Shown: piece after piece, positions 1 to 14,000 of the stretch | Numbering within the stretch: position 1 is the first letter of the stretch | Layout: each line of letters starts with the position of its first letter | Source: Antedon mediterranea | Taxonomy: Eukaryota > Echinodermata > Crinoidea > Comatulida > Antedonidae | Length of the DNA stretch: 64,000 nucleotides | Assembly (NCBI RefSeq): GCF_964355755.1 | Contig: NC_092672.1 | Coordinates: forward strand, 13,946,501-14,010,500 | Direction of reading: 5' to 3' | Notes under the pieces: model-generated | Database searches by the model: none | What the model saw: only the letters and a program-made list of their open reading frames with translations | What the model was told of the DNA's origin: nothing | Position numbers and translations under genes: made by a program

Positions 1-944
1 ATACAGACAGTACTCCAATAACTCTCGATTGTCGCCCTCTACCACACTGTACATTTTGTCACGGTTGAATTGATAATATTATTATATTCAGCAAGTTGAT
101 TGTTTGTTTATGTGTGTACACATCTCCCAAAGTCTGTCATCTAGAAAGGGACTGCTGCTGAAAGTGCTGATTCTTGAAAGAAATACGTTTGTCAGTAATA
201 CGTATTATGTGAAATGAAAACAAATATTTTGTATAAACAAGGTATGTTAATTTGCTATCTCATTTTAAAACAACGTGTAAACTGTGTGAAGAACATATGG
301 TAGGTATAAATATTCAATACAATTTACAAGCAAATGTTGTTGTTGTGCAGTGAAGCGTGATTACAAACTTGAAAAAACAAATTCTTCCATTTATTTGGTT
401 GGAGATGGGATCACCAACTGAATTAGACTAGGCCTAGGCCCTCTAAGTGTAACTGGTTACAGTATCTTACCGACAGCTAGGAGTGATACAATCTCAGACG
501 TGGGGAATGCAAACAAAGTGAGTAACCATCTAGCCTCCTACTACTAGTCCGCTCCCTTGGAAAAATTTTTTTCTAGACGCATGGAGATAGCATCTGAGGC
601 GTTTTGTTGACCGGTCGATTCTTGTCATAAAATTATCTGAATATAGTGGGTTTTTTAGACCATATTTAATATATAAAACTGTCTTTTTTTGCGAATAGCC
701 TAAAGTATTGAATTGACAGGATTCAACGATTTTACAGGACTAGGGGTAAAAATTAACGTTAAAATTGTTGAAATCTGTAATCATTGATTCACTTCAACGT
801 TACGACCAATCAAATGGTTCACAAATTACGTCATTGCAGTTTGTGAAAAAAACATACGTGCTGACAATTCTTTAGTTTTTACAACGCGGCGATGTTTTTC
901 ACAATTTAATTTAGTGTTTGTCTTTAATGTAAGCCTAGATTAAT
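1..944. other. Upstream region of the anoctamin gene
   Basis: No coding sequence recognised. A good donor-like GTGAGT at 518 on the plus strand could end a non-coding first exon of the anoctamin gene, because the first coding exon is preceded by a clear splice acceptor at 2043-2044. This is a guess without transcript data. Bases 730-880 share a diverged dispersed repeat with 30310-30510 (the segment around 813-872 matches 30442-30505). Confidence 0.3.
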
Positions 945-1406
945 GGGTGTGTAGAAAGCGACGACCTCGAATTGGACGACCCCAACGACCCGGGCGACCT
1001 CGAATTGGACGACCTAGAATTGGACGACCCATAAGACGAAACCGACGACCCGCTGCTGAAAAAGGGGCCGTTTTGACCTGGTTTGCCATGTTTATGATAT
1101 TTTGTGTGCTAATCGAGTCGAATGCAGTTTTAATGATGCGTTCCATATCTGTTCGTTTGTTCGTGTCGACACATTCAGTATCAAATGGCAATATTTCTGT
1201 ATTTTTTTAATCAATTGCTTGCTTGCGAGTATTATATAAGGTATGGTTTAAATATCTTTGGCTATGTTCGGCTTCGGGATGTTATACCACACTTAGGCCT
1301 AGGCTAGGCTATAGGGGTCGTCGGTTTTGTGTTATGGGTCGTCCAATTTGAGGTCGCCTGGGTCGTTGGGGTCGTCCAATTCAAGGTCGTCGCTTTCTAC
1401 ACACCC
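945..1406. mobile_element. Non-autonomous element with ~100-bp terminal inverted repeats (Mutator-like)
   Basis: The left arm (945 to about 1050) is the reverse complement of the right arm (about 1312-1406). Both arms are built from a repeated short motif (GGACGACC with spacers). The element is flanked by the direct repeat CTAGATTAAT at 935-944 and 1407-1416, which is a 9-10 bp target site duplication. Long inverted repeats plus a 9-10 bp duplication fit non-autonomous Mutator-like elements. There is no transposase. The short open frames here, with Arg-Gly-Arg-Pro repeats, are translations of the motif repeats and not genes. Confidence 0.7.
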
Positions 1407-2065
1407 CTAGATTAATTGATTGATAAAATTGTATGTTGTATGTAGATGTGTCGATGACATTTTAAAAATATATATTTTACAAAAAGGGAGGAGAGGAGGT
1501 GGCCCGGCCTAACAATACCGTCTGAACCCCCTCTAAATTCTCCCCTGGTAACTTGGTTGGGGACAGAGGGGTTTGGAAGTCACCAAAAGGTGGATTGCGC
1601 TCCTCCACTCCTGCAAAAGAATAAAGAGAGAGAAAAGGGTAGACCAAGCGTACAATGCAACTTTTTCAATGCTAAACAACGGTACAACCGCATTTTTATT
1701 TTTTACAGCGTAAAAATCACTGGCATTTTATTAAGCCTTTGTCTTATCTATTTAAAAATAAAATGGCTGTTTATATATACGCAGAGTTGCGAGGAGGGGG
1801 AATGGGTGTTGAGGTAACAAGTAAAAAAACTTTCTTCTAATTTTTCACCCTCACCAAAAAGAGCTATGAGAGTTACATTTCCAGGCATGGTGAATTATTT
1901 TAAAATTTACCCCAGCTTGATTTCAACTGTTTGGAATAATAAAAATCATATTGTGTTTAAATTGGAACACCCCACCCTCAATTTAAAACATTTTCCAGCA
2001 GCTCTGCCATGTCAATATTAATACTGCACTCTTTTTCTGTATAGGATACACTGTTGAATTCTAGA

Positions 2066-5000
2066 ATGGCATCAAATGGCAAGACTAGCAACAGCTTTGG
2101 TGTACCTTTGGAGACTTACAATGACTATGGAGCTACCGATGATACGTCATCTTTAGCTAACAAAGATTTTTTAGTAAGTATAGAGATCGTCATTATTTCT
2201 GAAGAAGCTGTCCAATCAGGACAGCGAAACTGTCAGGAAGGTTAGTTTACTAATTGTTGGTTTGAAAAAAAGAATATTTCCAAAATAAGTATTAGGCTAT
2301 GTTTACACATAATATTGCGACTAACCAATATGTAAGTCCTTTTCACTAGCATATTCAGTTTGACTTGTTACTAATTGTGGGCCATCTTCCAGAACCCTCG
2401 AAAGATACGCTCAAAGTTCTACAAAAGATTACGTCATACAGTTTTTCTATATAAAGCACCATCTTCGCTCTGCACTACCCATCGAAATCCATAACTCTAC
2501 ATCATTTAATATTTATAAAAATATATCCCACCCCTCTGTTATGGCTAGGCACTGTCCCTGGGGGTTTCAAAATGTTCCCACTTCAATGTTCCTATTAGAT
2601 ATTATTTTTGTAATATTAAATATATTTCTTGTTTTTTTTTCATAATCCTTTTTGGTCTATTTATTTTCCTTTTTTGTCAATCTTTTTCTCGTTTTCGTGT
2701 TTGTATCCTTTTTCGGCCACAAGTGGAAAATCTTGATGTAGTCTATATATGCGTATACAAAAAAATGAATTCAACCACCTTTGTTATTATGGACGGGCCA
2801 AAAGCAATATCGTATAATGTAAAATACTATGGTAGACTGACACGTCAGTGACATAATGTCGTATGCAGTAATAAGGGGGAAACACTGGGCTGCTCTGAAA
2901 TTGCTTGTCAACTTCAAAACAATGTTTGTACATCATGGTCTGTGGTTTAGGATGAGGCTTTCTGTTAAAGGGACGGAAGACACTTTGTACAACCAACCCC
3001 TTTTGTCTAATGTCCCAATGCAAAAGCTCACTAATGTAGGATTTAGTTTCCTGTGTTACTGCCTTTTGTTATACTGTATTGTAATCAATATCTATCTGCT
3101 CATAACAAAAGAGTGAATAGCTTGATAAAAATTGATTTTAATCAAAACTCTATTCTACTACGTTGAAATACTGGTTCTCGTCTGATTACCAAAGTTGGGC
3201 CCGGTTTAGAGCTTGGATGGCCAATTAGGGAATGGGTCCTATATAGATCTTTCAGAGAGAGGTCGGTCGGTAACTATTTAATAAAGAATAGGGATTGTCT
3301 CCTCGTGATCATATCATAGTCCTCTGGGAAAATAGTATTTTACTGAAGAGTCCGTATGAGAAAATGTTCAGTTCTTACAGGATTCTTGAATTAATTAATG
3401 AATTATTTAAGAAAGTATATTCCATTTTTTTTTTTTATAATAAAAACCAATTTTGAGTATGTGCTTGATTTAAATGCTTTTCTTCATTGATTGTTGAATG
3501 AAGTACAAACTACATTAACTACTGTAACTGAAAAAGAGTGAGTTAAATAATGTTTTGAAAGATCCTGATAGAAAAACACTTTTTACAAGAATATATGTGT
3601 GATAATAATGGATATTAAAATAATAAACAATTCCTGATATATATAAATATATAATAAAGTATAAACAAAATACAATTAGTTGAATAATATTATAATTAAT
3701 GAATTATGTGTATTTCAAAACCTGATGAATAACTTTGTCAAAGCTTTGATTACATTTCTTGATTTGTGTATTTAATTTCTATAAATTTAAATAAGTTGAT
3801 ATATGTTTTGCTTTAAACTATAAATAATAAAATTTGTAAGAAAAAACATGGATTTTTAACCACAGAATTGTTGTTTTTCCAATAACTTACCTATCGGTTT
3901 TTATTTAGAAAAATACTGATGATGAAGGGCCATTAGACTTTAATACCAAACAAAGAAATGATGATCCAGGAACATACTTCACAGATGGACAAAGAAAAAT
4001 TGGTGAGTTTGCAATATATTTTACTATCAAAAAAGATACACAGGTTGGCTTTTAAATGTAGTAAAAACATTCCAAGTACAATTTCAGTCATTTTGATATT
4101 CATTCTCGCCATTTTTGGGAAAAAAAACCACAGACTTTTTTTATAAAGATAGATGGTTCATGGCCTCCATGGTTTGTAATTCAATGTACAATGATTTTCA
4201 TAAAAGGTTGTATAAATGCAGCTGACAGACTGAATTCCTATGAATAATTGCACTGTGAATAAATATGTGTAGTGAATTGGTAATTAGGTTTGCTTGAGCT
4301 TCATTTGTTTGCTGTTAGGTTTTTTATTTTGAATAGCCAGGGCTTTTTGAAAATTTGTGATAACAAAATTTGATTTGCAAGTGTTTTAATTTTATTCTTT
4401 TATTTAATTTGTAATCATGTTGTATAATAATGTATGTTGTTTTTTTTTCAGATTTTGTTCTTGTTACTGAAGAAGAAAAATTAACAGAGAAGCAACAACA
4501 AAAGAAAGACAAGGAGAAGCGAGAGCAAATAGAAGCTGGGGAAGAAGATGTAGATGTGCTGCATGACAAATGGAAGAAGAAGTTTTTGCATCATTTATCT
4601 CGAGCTGGGCTGGAGATGGAAGAGGATGTTGTTGAAAGCGAGAAGAAAATTGTCACGTATACAAAGCTTCATGCCCCGTGGAGTGTACTTGTATTCTACG
4701 CTGAAGAATTGAGTTTCAAATCACCATTGCAGGTACAGGAGAACCCTATTACAGGGACACATTAATAGGGTGGTCCTTGATTAAGAATTTGGGCGTAGTC
4801 GTAAAACATATCAGGACTGGCGTCACAAAAGCGGTACAGAATTGCAACCCCAAGTTTTAAATTATTAAGCCCTGAAGTTCACAATGTGAAAAACGGTCTA
4901 ACGATGCAATTAAGTGACCGGACTGGAGCTTGAACCCACAACTAATTGTGCAACCCTCCTCTCTTGGCCACTGAACTATACTTGCTCCAGCTGCATGTTA

Positions 5001-8000
5001 TACTGTACATTATTTTATTCTTTAAATATTACACAGGCACATCCTAATCCAAGTTCAAACTGGTCATCCAAAGTGTTGAACTTTTTCCACATTCCAAACA
5101 TGATGGCGCAACAAGTACCAAACCAGCCTCTTGATTACTTCACTTGCCCATTCAAACGCTCCAAACTTGACAAGTAAGTTCACTTTATATTAGTAGTGTC
5201 ATTTATCTACAGTATATATGTGAATGCCAATAGTTTTTGTTAATTTAATAGCAAAATACTCTATTAAAGATATTTTAAAGTTTCAACTTTTTAAATAATA
5301 TTTAAAATTCCTCACTATTGAAACTAATGGCCTATTTAGTTCCATGTGGGTGTTTATTTGAGAGGGACATTTATTACGAATAAATGTGGTAATACTAATA
5401 TACAAAATGTGCATTATTTAATCTGTTATATTTTTTGTTTAGACCAATAATTAACATTTACTGTAACAATTTAATTAGGTGAATATAATTGTTGTCTAAA
5501 ACTAGAAAAAATGGTAATAAATATAATTACAAGTTATTTTGCTTACATTTACATTACAATTATATTATACAATTTTTTTTACTGTTTTTTAACTTATATT
5601 AAATAATAAGAATGAACTTCACTTGTATACTTAATGCTATCTTTCTTTTTAACCTGTATGCCAATTGATAATGGTACACTGCATTTTGCATTCAGTGCTG
5701 CCATTATGTAAACTTCTATAAACTAATTGATTTTATACAACAAATTCCAGGCTACTATTATTGGTTAATGACACATTTGTATTGTTCTGTATTTGCATAT
5801 TTGAAATGTTTTGTTTACTGCATTGATTTCAGCTTCAACAATGATTCTTTTCACAACTTTCAAGGTATACTGGATTTGCTTTCACACTAGCATGTCATTT
5901 TGAGTGCTTGATGTATTCATTTGGAATTGCCTTCATTTGTACCCATTCCACACTAAACAAAAATTAACAAATGGTTATCCTACAATTTGTGTAATACGAA
6001 TTGCATGTTTAGATTTGAGTATAGAATTCAATATGAGGCACTAAAATGTAGGAACTATTTGATCAGAAAAGGTGTCCACATATGGTGAATATATGAAAAC
6101 ACACTTTGCCGAGCTTTGGTGTACTTTATTAGCTTTGAATTAATACTGCAATAATGTAGGCGTACATACAAGACATTGAATTAATGAATGATTGCATGAA
6201 ATTAATCAATTACAATTTTTGTCCTGAAACAGTTAAAAAAAACTATCCTGGTAATTCTAGCAAAGTATAACTAATATATATATTGATTAACATTGTCCTC
6301 AAGGTGGAGTATGTCAATCACTTTATTTTGGCTATTGAGTGAGTATTTAAAAAAAAGTGAACATTTGAATGGCTATCCTTGTCCTGCGAGTATTTAAAAG
6401 TGCACATTTGATTGGCTATCCATGTCCTGTAAGTATTTAAATGCACATTTGATTGGCTATCCTTGTCCTGACTCAGAGGATTAAAAGTGCACATTTGATT
6501 GTCATACAAGTGCACATTTGATTGGCGATCCTTGTCCTGCGAGAATTTAAAAATGAACATTGATTGGCTATTCTTGTCCTGCGAGTATTTAAAAGTGAAC
6601 ATTGATTGGCTATCCTTGCCCTGCGAGTATTTAAAAGTGCACATTTGATTGGCTATCCTTGTCCTGAGATTATTTTAAACATGCGCATCACTATTTGGCT
6701 ATCCTAATCATCCTAGAGTATTTGATTGGCTATCCTCAAAGCACACTTTGATTTGCTATCCTTTTCTGAGAGTATTTAATAGAACATTTGTTAGTCCATA
6801 TTGAATAAATGCACATTCTGAGCATGCATTATTTATACACTGCTCATATTGATTATCCTTGTCTTGAGCATAGTACATCTCTTTCACTTTGATTAGCATG
6901 GTCCTACATTTTAAATATTAGAATAAAGTCATCAATGAATTCAACCAGCCAGTGTTTGTTATAATAAGTTTTTAATTTAAAATTGCCAATTTTTTATTTT
7001 ATTCTATTCAATTTTTAGCTATAATAAAAACATACTAACATGTGTGAACGAAGTAGCCTGAGGATTTGCAACAGTGCACTTGGCTATCTATGTAGCTCTA
7101 CAATACTCCAAACCACATACACAATAATTAAATATATTCATTAAACAGTCATTGTCTGATTATTTGTTTTTGCTTTGATTCATTATTGTATATTATAACA
7201 CATAATTAAATTCCTGCCATTTGGGTCACATGGCATGCAATAGTACATACTATTTAACAATCATGAAATAGTACTTTTTTCCATTTTTTTGTGTACAAAA
7301 AACAATTTTGGTAAAATATGAAATTCTATTTTCACCCGGGCTTTGCCTTAGGAAAATAGAATTCCTTCATTAGCCTACTATGAAATTATTTATAACATCG
7401 CACTCATAAACATTGATATTGTAATAGTCAAGTGATCATAGTCTTTGCTTGAATTGTTTGTATTTTGTATAATTTTATTTATTGTGTTTTATTCTCCTGC
7501 AATTTCTCATGTTCATAACATATTTCTCATGTAATACAGTACTTCTGTGATATACTGTATTACAAATTCTCATTTAAATCTTGTGAAAACCTGAAACTCG
7601 CAAAAAGTCTAGACCTTAGTCTAAGGTCCCACATTTTGTTTCTGTTACTATTAAAAAATTCTGAAATCAAGCCAGAAAAAAAGTACTGTACTTCTCTGTG
7701 CATTTAAAATTTAAATTAAATTCAGTTTAATTCTGAAATTGTAATTAAATAATAAAATCTTAAATAAACACTCAAGTGTAGTTGTGCTCAACAAAAGTTT
7801 GTTTGGAACTAGTGATTCGATTATGCAACAATAATTTGATTTCTAAAACCTGATGACATATCAAATAATGTCAAATGAGGTAGTCTGTAATCAATGCAGA
7901 GAAGTTCTTGCAAACTGGAACTGACTCTGTAATATAGAAACAGCAAAAAAAAAACTTTAATTAATGCTAAAAATTCTCAGTTTTATGCAATATTGATTGC

Positions 8001-11000
8001 ACAGAATCACTGATGCATAACATTGCATGATCATAATAAAATGTATGAACAGTTTATCATTTTTTAGTATACTTTGTTAATATGCAGTTGTCACAAAATA
8101 TACCTGTCACTTACTACTTTTTTTTTCCGAGTTAAGATATTCCTAGTATTGTTTTATTATATTATAAATAAATCACTGGTAATTGAATCTGTAGGTTTCT
8201 TGGGCATGAAAACAAGGAACATTTCTTTTCAAATACCGAACGATCTGCTATTGTTAATGAGATTCTCCAGACTGCCACATATGGCAAAAGGAAGCGTGCC
8301 GAGATCGGAATTGACCGTCTCATCTCTGAAGAGGTTTTCATGGCCGCCTTTCCACTCCATGATGTAAGTCTCAATTGTTAATATTGCACAAAGGATCCAA
8401 CATAATTTTTAAATTATGGAATATATTATATGTTTGCTTATGATGTTTGTTTATGTTTTACCATGTTTAAAGATGTATTCCCCCCCCCCCCCCAAAATGA
8501 AAGATGAATATTAATAAAAAGAAACGCAGTTTTGATATAAGTCACTTTACTATTTGTTTTCACTTATAAAAGGACAAAATAAATGCTGAATTCAACCAAA
8601 AACCCAAACTTCCAGTCAATTTGACTATTTTTTTCTTTAAATTACAATTTTTTCATGTATCATTTTTTAGATCCAATTTTAGGTCAATGTGAAAAAAATT
8701 GCATTTCAACAAAACATTTCAACAAAAAATTTTCAGGAAGACAATATCTTTAATGTTTATGTTGGGTAAAATGAAAGAAAAAAATTAATGAAACATTACA
8801 ATATTTTGTTTTTCTCAGGGCCCATATGAGAAACCTGAACATTATGTGAGTGAGGACTCTCTGAACAAACGTCAAATTCTACACGAGTACTGGGGAAGAT
8901 GGGGGTGCTGGAACAAGTATCAACCACTAGATCATATCAGGGAATACTTTGGAGAGAAGATTGGAATCTATTTTGCTTGGCTTGGTTAGTTGTAATGTAT
9001 AATATTTTTCATTCTTCTTCTTCTTTTTCATGTGCCATGTCCTACAAGAACGATGGCAGTAAAAAAGGGACATAGCCAGGATCCGACAAGGAGGTGTTCA
9101 GACACAGACAAAATCATAAAGTTAAATAGACTAATCTTATAAAAACTATGTCCATAAGGCAATTACAAATTTTAAAATAACTTGTCCTCCAAAATGTGTT
9201 CGCCGCACTATGCTATTTCTGTTGGCTATGCTGCTGCACAGCATTGTTTTTCATCGATCGAAGATGTCTTACTGGACATGAAAATGGCCTAACAATTGAT
9301 AAATTAAAGGCAATACTGTACGACATACATCAAATTGTAAGAATTTTCACTATGTTGATTGTCAGAAATGGCTATTGGACAAGTCATGGGTGGGTGTACG
9401 CTGTAGATTAAAGGGGGTTTGCTGTAAAAGGGGGATTTGGTCGAACCATTAACAAATCCCCGGCTACAGCCTGGTAAAACTTTCCAAGGAAAGTTCGATC
9501 CTCAGCAACCTGAAAACGTCTTTTTAGTTCCATTCTGTAAATATGATTCTCTGCTTTCATTAATATTCTCTGTAATAATTTTAATAACTAACGTTCCGGT
9601 CTCTGCTTTCTAAGCATTTCAAATTTGTTGTTATACTTCTTTCTGTCCTTGCTCATGTTTTGTACTATTATGGGTATACAGGGCCATACTCTAGGTAGCA
9701 AAGGATGCAGAGATACTCACAACCATCTGGTGTGGTGGCAATTAAGCTTATGCATTCTGATGAATTTATTGTTTGTGAATATGTTTAAATTGTGCACTTT
9801 TTTAAAAGGTTTTTACACGGCGTGGTTGCTGCCTGCTTCTGTGGTTGGAGTGATTGTATTTTGCTATGGCATCTTGACAATAGGAAACAACGTCCCAGCG
9901 TAAGTAACATTTATTGATCAGGTAGTCCTTTCTGTTTGTTATCTTGGCCATTTTAAACTTACTGATTGTTTACTAAAACATGAGTTCATACTTTATATGG
10001 AACTATATTACTAAATGAAATAAAAAATGATATTAAAAATTCGTTTTTTTAGGCAAGAAATATGTGATTCTACAGATGAATTTCTAATGTGCCCATTGTG
10101 TGATGAGCAGATCGGTTGCCCTTACTGGAACTTGTCAGATACTTGTGGACCGGCAGAGGTAAATATATAGTTATTGTTTTTATTGATTAAAACATTATTT
10201 TTATTACAGTATTTATTAACCTAAATTGTAAATATGTATTAGTTAACCACTACTAGTTCTCTGTAATTGGATTTTAAATTTTTAAACCTCATCAACACAT
10301 TTTCATCCCATAGGCTGCTCCAGCTTGAACTTGCTGGGAATTGGTAGAATTTTCCCATAGCATTCTCATTTTAAGGGTTTCCTTCCCTTATCATCTTTCC
10401 CACTACCACAAGTTTTCAGGGAGCCCCACTGGCAGAAGGTTTTTCTTGAGGTGTTCTGGTCACCACCAGGCCACTACATTTCACTTATAATCCAGCCAAT
10501 CTCAGTACCATTGACGGTGAGGCCAAACCATGCCTTAAGTTACTCATTCTGGTTACTGTACTTCATTTCTAAACTATTTTGTAAATTAATTAAGACCCTT
10601 GTTGATAATGGAATTAATAAAGAAAAAATAATTTAAGATTTGAAATGGCAAATCATTTTTTAACTCTCATTTTATTGGAAATATAAAATTAATCTGATTC
10701 TTATTTTTGATTGGTTTTTTTAAGATGGCATACCTGTTTGATCATGAAGGAACTGTGTTTTTTGCAATTTTCATGTCATTTTGGGGTAAGTTTACAAAAA
10801 TGTCTTGCTTCTGTTTATTTAGTAACATGCTTCCACCTTATTCCCAACGTGCCATAGGCATGTGATCCCTTCCTTTACTTGATATTCCTTCTACCAACTT
10901 TTATGTCTAAAATAATTTTCTAATTAGCTATTTATATTATTTTATTTACCTTTCTGATTAATATTTTCTCAATAAATCAATAAAAATTGTGAATTTTTTA

Positions 11001-14000
11001 CCATATTTTCTGTCACGGAAAACAATTTTCCATGTACACATTTTATATATAGAACAAATAAAGATTTGATTTGAAAATACTTTTTTTTTACTAGCCGTGT
11101 CTTTTCTTGAATATTGGAAGCGAAAGCAAGCAAGCTTGGCTCATCATTGGGATGTTTTAGGTTTTGAAGAAGAAGATGTAAGTAGAATAAATAAATTGTG
11201 TGTAATGTGTCCATCAGTTGATAGATTATACATACAGAGGCTAGTAAATTGTTGATTTCTTTGTTTTTGTGTGTGTACTGAAATATATATTCATGTTTAT
11301 CAATGCATTTATTAATCCCTCCTTGCCCTCTGTTTGATACTTGTGAAATATAAACTCTAATTTGAGAAATGTTTTCAAGTTACAAAACACAAACATAATG
11401 AAACTCTAGTGTAAATAACAGTGATCATTTGCATTGACATCACATTTTTCCCATAGTACTTAGAGATTCGCCATCTTGGTGGGCAAACATTGCGTTTGCG
11501 ACGGCCTTTTTTGTAATATAGAGGCTGTCGTCGAAATGGATTACTTTTATTATAGCTGTTCGCATTGTGTTAACAATCAATAATTGTATATCAGTGAGTG
11601 AGTGAGCACGTACAACTTTTTTTGCTCTCGATATTCACTTTTCAAAGAGATATTTATCTTAGTTTTTTCCCGATTGTTTCATAATCATCGTCAATAGCAT
11701 CTAGGACTTATCATGTAAACTTTTAAAGATGATGGTCAATGCTCTGTCGGTGTAAATAAGCAGTGAGTATTTTACCCCCATGATTCCGCATCTATTGCCA
11801 ATGGCTCGCCGTTGAAAGCACTGCAAGGCTAATTATTGCTGTTCTAGCCATATGCAAATCAAAATCCTTCAATAAGGTTACCAAACATCTGCGTCACTTA
11901 TGCAAATTAGTAAATTTGGCCGAAATTACCAGCTGTGATTGTGACCTGATATGTAAAACAGTTAACCGGTGGTACTGTATAAAAGCAAGTGTAATCATGG
12001 CCCCGAAGTTAGATGTTGATAAGCTGAAGAAAGACTTGCTTCAGGAGCTGACTACTTCTATTACTGAAACATTGAACAAAGCATTTGATAAGCTGCAGGA
12101 GCAAATCAGTAATATAGAAACCAGAGTGGACTATTTAGAACAATATTCACGTCGTAATAACCTTAGATTCTACGGTTTACAGGACTCGACAAAGTCAACT
12201 GATGATTTGGTGGCGGAGGTTATTCGCGACAAAATGGGTATCACTTTCAAGTCCGACGATATTGAAGTATCTCATCGAATCGGTCCTATTACTGACAAGC
12301 CTAGGCCAATAATTGTTCGGTTCAATTCAATCAGGACTTGTAACAATGTGTTTGCAGCCAAATCCAAACTGAAGGGTATGCCGGTTTATATCTCGGAAGA
12401 CTTAACAAAAGCAAATTTCAATCTTTTTTGGAAGGTGAGACACCATAATGGAGTTCAACGTGCCTGGACAAGCATATCAAGGATGAAAATGACTTTGAAC
12501 GACTGATTGCTGAACATTAGGAACGTTAAAACTGTGCGGTGTCATTAACAGTTCGTTTCTTACCGACAGAATATGGACCATTATTTGTTGATTTAAGATA
12601 GAAAAAACGTGTTCTCTTGTTTTTATGTTAATGTTTACTATGTTCGTTTGGCTAAGTGTTCTCATGATCATAGGCATCTTGGTGTAATGCTTAATGCAAA
12701 ACTCAAGTGGGATTTCCATATCCAATCTGTAATTAACAAAGCGTCTTTATCTTTAAATATGCTACGTCGTGTCAAACATATTCTACCTCGACAGGCTCTC
12801 TGTCACATTTACATATCACATGTTAGACCATTAATGGAATATGCAGCTTCTGTTTGGCCAGATAAATTAAGTGATGAACTAGAAAATATCCAGATTTCTG
12901 CAGGTAGAATATGTACTGGTGCGTGGAAACATACAAGTCATAATGCATTAAGACAAGAATTAGACTGGTTATCATTGAAAAAACGTAGACAATTTCTTAA
13001 CCTAATACTGTTTTTTTAAATTATTCATAAGTTAACACCAGTGTATCTTTACTCCTTATTTAATTTTTCTGACAATATTGAAGTTTATAACTTGCGTAAC
13101 ATCCTAAATATAATAATTCCATTTTGTAAGACCACATCATATCGTTTATCTTATGTCCCATCTATTATAACACATTGGAACGAGTTAAATAATGAAATAA
13201 AAAATTTGTCATCTCTTGTTGAGTTTAAAAAATTGCTACTGAAAACCAATTTGTTTAAAACAAAAAAAAACGTTCTTATTACAATACAGGTGATAAGAAG
13301 ATTAACCAAATTCACACTAGAATCCGACTTGGTTTCAGCTGTCTCAATTCGCATTTATTCTTACATGGACTTCGGGACAATCCAAATTGTACTTGTGGCT
13401 TTAATGTTGAGAATCCGCTTCATTTCTTATGTTACTGCCCTAATTATAATACACAAAGAGATATTCTACTTGTAAGCGCTAACTCAATTGTTGAGGATAT
13501 CTTAGCCAAGGATTTTTCTTTAACATATAATTTTAAATTTTTAAGTGAAATTTTTATTTCTGGTTCCGATAATCTTTCGAATTGTGAAAATGCTTTATTA
13601 TTTTATTATGTACAACAATTTCTTGTTAATTCTGGAAGATTTGAATGATGTTTCTGTTAGTTTTTTGTTTTAAAATGTTGTATTTGTTAATCTGAGGTGC
13701 CTTGAAGCTAAGGTGGTTCCATCTTGTAAGGCGCCTCTGTGTAATTTACTGAATAAAAATAAAAAATAAATAAAAAAATAATTGTATATAATACCACTCA
13801 ACCTACTCTACATTTGATTTATTTGCACTTGAAACCTGATTGAATGGCATAATAAAATGTTTATAAAATTTAGTAATAAGTTGAATATATTGCATAAATT
13901 ACAGTATTAGAAATTCACCAATTTTCTCTTTATCTTTAGGAGAGACCAAGACCAGAATTCTGTGCCAAGGCCCCATGTATGGAGGCTAATCCTATTACTG

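Noticed and set aside
940-1210. Open frames on both strands with Arg-Gly-Arg-Pro and Ile-Gly-Arg-Pro repeats
   Set aside because: They are translations of the repeated GGACGACC motif in a transposon arm; no start context, no homologue recognised.
5831-5866. Possible extra anoctamin exon between TTTCAG at 5831 and GGTATA at 5866
   Set aside because: Its length (31 or 32 bases) breaks the reading frame, while exons 5037-5173 and 8195-8363 join perfectly across AA|G without it.
6318-6644. 108-codon minus-strand frame rich in Ser-Gln-Asp-Lys
   Set aside because: It arises from the 43-bp minisatellite and is antisense in an intron.
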